Assembly (NCBI GenBank): GCA_030448025.1
Contig: JAUJNQ010000002.1
Coordinates: forward strand, 700,473 to 746,777
Reading direction: 5' to 3'
Source of the DNA: Acidimicrobiales bacterium
GTDB taxonomy: Bacteria; Actinomycetota; Acidimicrobiia; Acidimicrobiales; GCA-2861595
DNA length: 46,305 bases
The translations under genes were made by a program, and so were the position numbers. The notes under the pieces were generated by a model that worked only from the letters and a program-made list of their open reading frames with translations, searched no databases and was not told the DNA's origin. Positions within the stretch are counted from its first letter, which is position 1, and the number at the start of each line of letters is the position of its first letter. Of the stretch, positions 41,970 through 46,305 are shown one piece after another.

Positions 41970-42818
41970 TCACGGGACAACCCGCCTTCGGAAGACCAGT
42001 ACGTCCTCGTGGGCGATGACCAACTGTGGCGCGCCTCGATGTCGGGACTTGCGGGCATGTTCAAGGGCGAAGAAGGAGGCCCGAGGCACCAGGGTGTTGT
42101 CGCGCAGGCCTGCTAGGAGGGCCACGTTGCGCTCGAAGAGCACCAGCCCGGCCTGCTCGCCAACCCGTCCAATGGCCCCCGGCAAGTCGACGAGCTGTCC
42201 GTGGCGACGCCAGGGCCGCACGGTCATCGCCACCAGCCCACGGGGCCGCAGCAGGCGGGCACAGCCGACGAGGATGTTGTGGACCGCCCGGAGCAGCTCG
42301 TCCAGGCCTACGGCTGCCAGGTTGGCGGGGTCAGAGGAGTACGCGCAGTCATACTTTGTGACACCCCGACCGGGCCGGGCCCGCACGTGGCCGTGGACCG
42401 ACGGCCCGTAGGGGGGCGAGGTGACCACCAGCGCAACTAGCCCCTGCAGGGCCGGGTCGACCAGCGAAGAGACGTGGCGCCCGTCGCCGATGTGTATTTC
42501 GCCGTGGCCGGAAGCACCGTTGGCTTTGGCGTGGGCCAGGTTGGATGATGCCAGCTCCGCCCACCTCGGCTCGTACTCGACGCCCACCGCGTCCCGCCCC
42601 AGGTGCACGGCCTCGACCAGCGTCGTGCCGATGCCGCACATGGGGTCGAGGACGAAGTCGCCCGGTTCGCTGTAGGCCTCGATGGCCGCCCGGGCGGTGG
42701 CGGGCAGCATCTTTGCCGGGTGGGCGCCCGACGTAGGCAGGTAGCGCCCGGCCCGCTGCGCTCGGGAGGTCCGCTGGGCCACCGGCCACACCGAGAGGGG
42801 AAGACACGGCTCAGCCAC
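41970..42818 (-). CDS. DNA methyltransferase (N4/N6 amino type), second of pair
   Basis: A 282-residue SAM-dependent methyltransferase with motif [17 protein letters not shown]-side VGVEYEPRWAELA, and the catalytic motif IV TSPPY, in the order I then IV with a short spacing. This fits an amino-methyltransferase of the DNA N4/N6 type; an RNA substrate (TRM11-like) is the alternative. It shares SVWPVAQ, HPAKM and AHEDVLVF with the neighbour upstream, so the two are paralogues. GTG 42818 overlaps that gene's stop. No restriction nuclease is near. Confidence 0.85.
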   Translation of the reverse strand: MAEPCLPLSVWPVAQRTSRAQRAGRYLPTSGAHPAKMLPATARAAIEAYSEPGDFVLDPMCGIGTTLVEAVHLGRDAVGVEYEPRWAELASSNLAHAKANGASGHGEIHIGDGRHVSSLVDPALQGLVALVVTSPPYGPSVHGHVRARPGRGVTKYDCAYSSDPANLAAVGLDELLRAVHNILVGCARLLRPRGLVAMTVRPWRRHGQLVDLPGAIGRVGEQAGLVLFERNVALLAGLRDNTLVPRASFFALEHARKSRHRGAPQLVIAHEDVLVFRRRVVP

Positions 42819-43689
42819 GGGCGTCGTCCCCCTTCGTGAAGACCAGAACGTCCTCATGGGCCACGAGGTGGGCCGGCAGGCCGCGGGCCCTGGCCTTGCG
42901 GGTCTGGGTCAGCTGCCAGAACGACGGGCGGGCCACAAGCTCGCTCCCCCGCACGGCGCACAACAGGGCGATGACGTGCTGGTGGTAGGCGAAGCCGACC
43001 TGGCGTGCCAGGGCCACGGTGGCCGCCGCCAGGTCGAAGCAGCGGGCCCGCCGGCGCAGGTTCTTGGTGACTGTGACCAGCAGCCCACCCGGCCGCAGCA
43101 CGGCGTGGCAGGCCTCGTACACCTCCGACATCTGGGCCAGGTAGGTCTCGTCGCGGGCGTGTCCCAGGTTGGCTTGGTTGGCCGAGTAGTTGAGCGAGGC
43201 CCGGTCGCACAGGCTGCGTCCCGCCAGCCACGCCGCCTTGTCGATGGTCCCCACCTCACAGGCGTACGGCGGAGAGGTGGCGACCAGGTCAACCGAGCCA
43301 GCCTCGTCGGCCAGCAGCGTCGGGAGCTGGCGGGCGTCGCCCACCCGCACCTCCCCCAGGGCCCGCCGCTCAGGGGACAGGATGTGGTCGAGGTTGTCCC
43401 GGGCTAGGTCGGCCCAGCGCTCCTCGACCTCCACACCGAGGCAACGCCGGCCGAGCTCGGCGCCTTCCACCAGGGTGGTGCCGATCCCGCACATGGGATC
43501 GACCACTAGCTGTCCCGGGGCTGAGTAGGCCTCGACGATGCGCCGTGCCAGGGCGGGGACCATCTTGGCCGGATGTGCGGTAGAGGCGGCCAGGTAGCGG
43601 TCCTTGCGCTGATACTGGGCAGAGGTCTGGGCCACCGGCCACACGGCCAGCGGGACCTCTTCCTTGTCGTGATGGGGGGATGTCGCCAT
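42811..43689 (-). CDS. DNA methyltransferase (N4/N6 amino type), first of pair
   Basis: A 292-residue methyltransferase with motif [27 protein letters not shown] and motif [13 protein letters not shown]; the C-terminus reads [13 protein letters not shown]. Its paralogue follows with an 8-base overlap. Tandem duplication suggests two specificities or modification of both strands of a non-palindromic site. ATG 43689 is chosen; the frame upstream reads antisense through the winged-helix gene. It is the first gene of a four- or five-gene operon ending in the recombinase, and is divergent from the regulator at 43843. Confidence 0.85.
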   Translation of the reverse strand: MATSPHHDKEEVPLAVWPVAQTSAQYQRKDRYLAASTAHPAKMVPALARRIVEAYSAPGQLVVDPMCGIGTTLVEGAELGRRCLGVEVEERWADLARDNLDHILSPERRALGEVRVGDARQLPTLLADEAGSVDLVATSPPYACEVGTIDKAAWLAGRSLCDRASLNYSANQANLGHARDETYLAQMSEVYEACHAVLRPGGLLVTVTKNLRRRARCFDLAAATVALARQVGFAYHQHVIALLCAVRGSELVARPSFWQLTQTRKARARGLPAHLVAHEDVLVFTKGDDARG

Positions 43690-43721
43690 GGGCCTGGCCC
43701 ACGGCCCTTGGTTGCGCCGGT

Positions 43722-43762
43722 CACCCCAGTAACCGGGGTTCGGGGGTGGTTCGCGGACAAGG
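43722..43762. repeat. 41-base element, copy 1
   Basis: Read on the minus strand this begins CCTTGTCCGCGAAC, has AACCCCGGTT after 8 bases and ends GGGGTG. It lies in the divergent promoter interval between the methyltransferase and regulator genes. Copy 2, in opposite orientation, is at 45265-45305; 32 of 41 positions agree without gaps. Confidence 0.75.
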
Positions 43763-43842
43763 TTTCGAGGATCTCCTTGAGGCGGGCTGGACGTGGAGGT
43801 AGGTCCTTCCAAGCCCAGAACCGACTCGGAATAGGAGACACC

Positions 43843-44364
43843 ATGACTACGACCACAGCCCCCACGGCAAAGGAGGCGATCCTCGCTGCCCTCGCCCGCA
43901 AGCCCGATGCCACCGCCACCGAGCTGGCCCAAGACGCAGGCCTCGGTCGCTCCACCGCCGCCAAGGCCCTGGCCGCACTCGAGGCCGAGGGCCAGGTCCG
44001 CCGCACCCTGGGCGGGCGCGACGGCGCCCGGCGCCTGGCTGACCGCTGGGCACCGGCCACGGTGACCGACCAGCCCACGACGCGCCCGAAGAAGCGCCGG
44101 AACAGGGGCTCGACACAGACAGCGCCAACGATCTCGGCTGCGGAGGCAGGTGCTCGCTTGGGCAAGGGCCAGCTGCGGGGCAAGGTGCTGGAGCACCTGC
44201 GGGCCCAGCCCGGAGGTGAGTTCACGCCCAACGCGGTGGCCAAGGCGTTGGGGCACTCGTCCGGCGCCGTCGGCAACGCCCTGGTGCGTCTCGCCGCGGC
44301 TGGTGAGGTGGAGGAGGTGTCCGACCGCCCTCGCCGCTACGCCGTCCCTCCTCACCGCCGCTGA
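43843..44364 (+). CDS. Two-domain winged-helix transcription regulator of the element
   Basis: A 173-residue protein with two winged-helix DNA-binding units. The first (about 8-65) has KPDATATELAQDAGLGRSTA then a recognition helix KALAALEAEGQ and a wing VRRTLGG. The second (about 105-170) has PGGEFTPNAVAKALGHSSGA, NALVRLAAAGE and VEEVSDRPRRYA. A basic linker KKRRNRG joins them. An AGGAG ribosome site precedes ATG 43843. It probably controls its own divergent promoter and/or the motif array just downstream (44409-44512). Confidence 0.82.
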   Translation: MTTTTAPTAKEAILAALARKPDATATELAQDAGLGRSTAAKALAALEAEGQVRRTLGGRDGARRLADRWAPATVTDQPTTRPKKRRNRGSTQTAPTISAAEAGARLGKGQLRGKVLEHLRAQPGGEFTPNAVAKALGHSSGAVGNALVRLAAAGEVEEVSDRPRRYAVPPHRR

Positions 44365-44408
44365 CCGGGCCGCATCAAGGCGGTCGCCGCACGCCTTCCC
44401 GTCCGGGG

Positions 44409-44512
44409 CGACTCCATCACTTTTCCATCACGTCGAGCCGCAGGTGATGGAGTCGACCTCCACGATCCTCTCCATCACGCCTTGGGGATGACGCGACGGA
44501 AAAGTGATGGAG
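44409..44512. repeat. Array of five CTCCATCAC motifs (operator or iteron-like)
   Basis: Copies of CTCCATCAC (or TTCCATCAC) lie at 44412-44420 (+), 44423-44431 (+), 44444-44452 (-), 44470-44478 (+) and 44504-44512 (-). Two larger perfect inverted repeats result: CGACTCCATCAC 44409-44420 with 44444-44455 (12 bp), and CTCCATCACTTTTCC 44412-44426 with 44498-44512 (15 bp). The array fills the gap between the regulator gene and the sigma-like gene and ends 44 bases before the latter's start. Confidence 0.85.
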
Positions 44513-44555
44513 CGGGACAGGGGCAATGGCGGCTCCCAACCACAAGGAGCCGCCC

Positions 44556-45464
44556 ATGCGCCCAGTCCAACCCTCCCCCTTCGACACCCTGGAGGAGGCG
44601 TTCCGCCTCCTCGTCGTCGGCCCCTCGCCGCTCAGCCTCAACGGAGCGGCGATCGGCCACGGCCTGCCAGCCCGCCCGATTCCCCTCGACGAGCTGCGGA
44701 GCCTGCTGCTGCATCCCTCGGTGCCCTTCGCCGCTCGAGACGCCGCCTTGAACCTGCTGGTTCGCCGGGCCCAGCGGCGCCGGGACGGGGCCGTGGTGGG
44801 CCTGGCTGGCGTGCTGCTTCCCGGCCTGCGCCGGGCTGCCGCGCCACTGGTCGCTGCCTGTCCGGCCAAAGCCGCCGACCTGGAGGCGGAGATGCTGGCC
44901 GCCCTCGTCCAGGCGGTAGGCGAGGCTCGCCCAGGGGCCGAGCGGGTGGCCGCTCGCCTGGTGTGGTCGGCGGCCCGCCGGGCGCGGGCGCTGCTGGGCG
45001 CTGAGTTCGCCCATCGCAACCACAGCGCATCGACCGCGGCCCCGGCCGAGCCGCCACGGCCCTGGGGGCACCCTGACCTGGTGCTGGCCGAGGCCGTGGC
45101 CGCAGAGGTGGTGTCCGTTGAGGATGCCGAGCTCATCGGCGCCACCCGCGTAGGCGAGGTGCCGCTCCGGCAACTGGCAACGGAGTGGGGCGTGGCCTAC
45201 GACGCCCTGCAGAAGCGACGCCGGAGGGCGGAGCTGGGCCTCGTCGAGTGGATTCTTCGGAATTCCTTGTCCGCGAACTGGCCGGAAACCCCGGTTCTAG
45301 GGGTGCGGGTCGACCCCAGGAAGGGCCACAGGGCACCGGCAGCCCGAGGATGCGCCGCCACCGGAGCGACCAAGGAGGTGAGGAAGACCCACCGCCGGCC
45401 CCGGCCCCTCCGGGGTGGCCGACCCGCCCAGTCGAGCCACACGTCGGAAAGGGGCACCCGCTGA
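44556..45464 (+). CDS. Sigma-factor-like helix-turn-helix protein of the element
   Basis: A 302-residue protein. The first 200 residues are Ala/Leu/Arg helices (RDAALNLLVRRAQRRRD, AARLVWSAARRARALLG). At about 205-240 it carries a sigma-70 region-4-like helix-turn-helix: PLRQLATEWGVAYDALQKRR. The C-terminal 60 residues are basic and of low complexity, and the DNA for them contains copy 2 of the 41-base element. An AAGGAG ribosome site precedes ATG 44556. Its stop overlaps the CTG start of the pilin gene. It is likely the first gene of the conjugation operon; role not proven. Confidence 0.7.
   Translation: MRPVQPSPFDTLEEAFRLLVVGPSPLSLNGAAIGHGLPARPIPLDELRSLLLHPSVPFAARDAALNLLVRRAQRRRDGAVVGLAGVLLPGLRRAAAPLVAACPAKAADLEAEMLAALVQAVGEARPGAERVAARLVWSAARRARALLGAEFAHRNHSASTAAPAEPPRPWGHPDLVLAEAVAAEVVSVEDAELIGATRVGEVPLRQLATEWGVAYDALQKRRRRAELGLVEWILRNSLSANWPETPVLGVRVDPRKGHRAPAARGCAATGATKEVRKTHRRPRPLRGGRPAQSSHTSERGTR
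45265..45305. repeat. 41-base element, copy 2
   Basis: Starts CCTTGTCCGCGAAC, then AACCCCGGTT after 8 bases and GGGGTG at the end. It is inverted relative to copy 1 (43722-43762) and lies inside the 3' part of the sigma-like gene. Confidence 0.75.
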
Positions 45465-45799
45465 CCACACCCACCGCCAAGAAGCTGTTCACCCTCGTCC
45501 TCATTGCCGCCGGGGTGGTGGTGCTCGTCCTCCTGGTGCCGACGCCGGCCCTGGCCCAGTCGCCCGGCCCGTCGCTCTCCGGCGTCATTGACCGGCTCCG
45601 CAACGTGGTGGTGGGGCTGCTGGCCGGGTTGGCCACCCTGTTTCTCACCGTCGGCGGCCTGCGCTACATGACGGCGGGTGGCGACCCCAGCCAGGTGGAG
45701 CGGGCCAAGGTAGCCCTGCGCTCGGCTGCTATCGGCTACGGACTGGCTGCCCTGGCCCCGGTACTGGTGGCCCTCCTCCGCACGGTGGTGGGGGGTTGA
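45461..45799 (+). CDS. VirB2/TrbC-like conjugation pilin, apparent CTG start
   Basis: A 112-residue protein: signal peptide with positive KK and hydrophobic core ending in PTPALA, a short periplasm-side segment, then two membrane helices (VVVGLLAGLATLFLTVGGL and AIGYGLAALAPVLVALL) separated by YMTAGGDPSQVERAK. This is the layout of TrbC/VirB2 pilin subunits in actinobacterial elements. A strong GGAAAGGGG ribosome site lies 6 bases before CTG 45461, which overlaps the TGA of the upstream gene (CTGA). The nearest ATG, 45350, would add a long unrelated N-terminus. Confidence 0.75.
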   Translation: MTTPTAKKLFTLVLIAAGVVVLVLLVPTPALAQSPGPSLSGVIDRLRNVVVGLLAGLATLFLTVGGLRYMTAGGDPSQVERAKVALRSAAIGYGLAALAPVLVALLRTVVGG

Positions 45800-46305
45800 C
45801 CCGACGCCATCGCCGACTCGCCGCCGTACTGCTGCTGGGAAGCGCCGTGGCCGTCGCAGCGGGCGGGGGGGCCACTGCCCAGCCGGCCCCACCCGAACCG
45901 GGAGCGGCCCCCGCGACGAATGTCACGACGACGACTGTCCCCACAATGACTGTCCCCACAACGACCGGGCCTGCCCCACCCGGCATCCAGCTGGGACCGC
46001 CACCGCCAGGCACGCCCGCCACCACACCCCCCGCCGCGCCCGCTACGGGCCCGGCTGCCCAGGCTCCGTCGGAGCCCGACAACCCCGGGTTCTTCGATGT
46101 CGGTGGCCGCGTCCAGAAGGCCATCAACGACTGGTTCGCCGACCTCGTCACCTCGGCCCTGGACCCTGCGCTGGACCTCCTGGGCCGCACCGTCCTGGCC
46201 ACCCCAGACGTGAGCGAGGCAGGGCGGGTGCGGGAGCTGTGGGGAGTGTCGGCCGGGATGGCCAATGCCTTCTTCGTGGTCTTCATGCTCGTCGGCGGGG
46301 CCATC
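45796..46305 (+). CDS. TrbL/VirB6-like conjugal transfer membrane protein, 5' part
   Basis: The frame from TTG 45796, overlapping the pilin stop (TTGA), stays open to the window end (170 codons seen). It has a signal peptide (RRHRRLAAVLLLGSAVAVAA, then ATAQ), a 70-residue Pro/Thr-rich linker including two VPT repeats, an amphipathic segment (VQKAINDWFADLVTSALDPA) and the start of a membrane helix (NAFFVVFMLVGGAI). This matches the beginning of TrbL/VirB6-type channel proteins of conjugation systems that follow the pilin. The multi-helix C-terminus lies beyond the window. Confidence 0.7.
   Translation, partial: MTRRHRRLAAVLLLGSAVAVAAGGGATAQPAPPEPGAAPATNVTTTTVPTMTVPTTTGPAPPGIQLGPPPPGTPATTPPAAPATGPAAQAPSEPDNPGFFDVGGRVQKAINDWFADLVTSALDPALDLLGRTVLATPDVSEAGRVRELWGVSAGMANAFFVVFMLVGGAI

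Larger units (their letters stand above)
39831..46305. mobile_element. Integrative (probably conjugative) element inserted at tRNA-fMet
   Basis: From the tRNA 3' end to the window end the genes are a large serine recombinase, two DNA methyltransferases, a winged-helix regulator, a sigma-like protein, a VirB2/TrbC-like pilin and a TrbL/VirB6-like protein. Recombinase next to a tRNA plus conjugation-type membrane proteins is the layout of an actinobacterial integrative and conjugative element. The right end, relaxase and coupling ATPase are outside the window, so transfer ability is inferred. Confidence 0.75.

Overview
The window is high-GC DNA with many GTG and TTG starts. It carries two WhiB-family iron-sulfur regulators, an F420-type LLM oxidoreductase, a DivIVA-domain protein, a UPF0182 membrane protein and a SenX3-like sensor. 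WhiB proteins are known from Actinomycetota, so this is an actinobacterial chromosome; the gene mix (MreB next to bioB, class E sortase, AAA/VWA pair) suggests Acidimicrobiia or a similar deep lineage. That placement is an inference from gene content only.

Layout: 1-4250 holds an ABC-2 type exporter (permease cut by the window edge, ATPase), an SCP2-type lipid-binding protein and small uncharacterised proteins. 4445-6517 is a PAS-PAS-GGDEF-EAL cyclic-di-GMP enzyme. 6546-8297 is a zinc alcohol dehydrogenase with a partner gene, followed by a tiny secreted two-cysteine peptide. 8816-11364 is sdhB/sdhA without membrane-anchor genes. 11548-16366 is a MoxR-like AAA ATPase and a VWA protein enclosing a DUF1990 protein and a Bax-inhibitor-1 protein. 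16440-19369 has a decayed macro-domain gene, two whiB genes, glutamate formimidoyltransferase, an LLM oxidoreductase and tatA. 19505-25897 has HtrA, a SenX3-like kinase lacking its phospho-acceptor histidine, an MFS permease, a phosphoesterase and a zincin-like protein with an altered HExxH motif. 25980-27257 has a leader ORF, a small membrane protein and MreB. 27281-32271 is the biotin locus: bioB with a small Cys-rich partner (BsaP-like), convergent with HEAT-bioA-bioF-bioD. 32304-39729 has a class E sortase, a PDZ-Lon protease, a DivIVA protein fused to a phage-head-protein-like zinc tail, and UPF0182.

At 39757-39830 lies an initiator tRNA-fMet. From there to the window end runs an integrative, probably conjugative element: a large serine recombinase whose last codons and stop lie in the tRNA, two related DNA methyltransferases, a two-domain winged-helix regulator, an array of five CTCCATCAC motifs, a sigma-like protein, a VirB2/TrbC-like pilin with an apparent CTG start, and the beginning of a TrbL/VirB6-like protein. 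A 41-bp element occurs in inverted orientation on both sides of the regulator module.

Several genes have a TANNNT -10 box 6-8 bases before the start codon and little or no Shine-Dalgarno sequence, so leaderless transcription looks common here.
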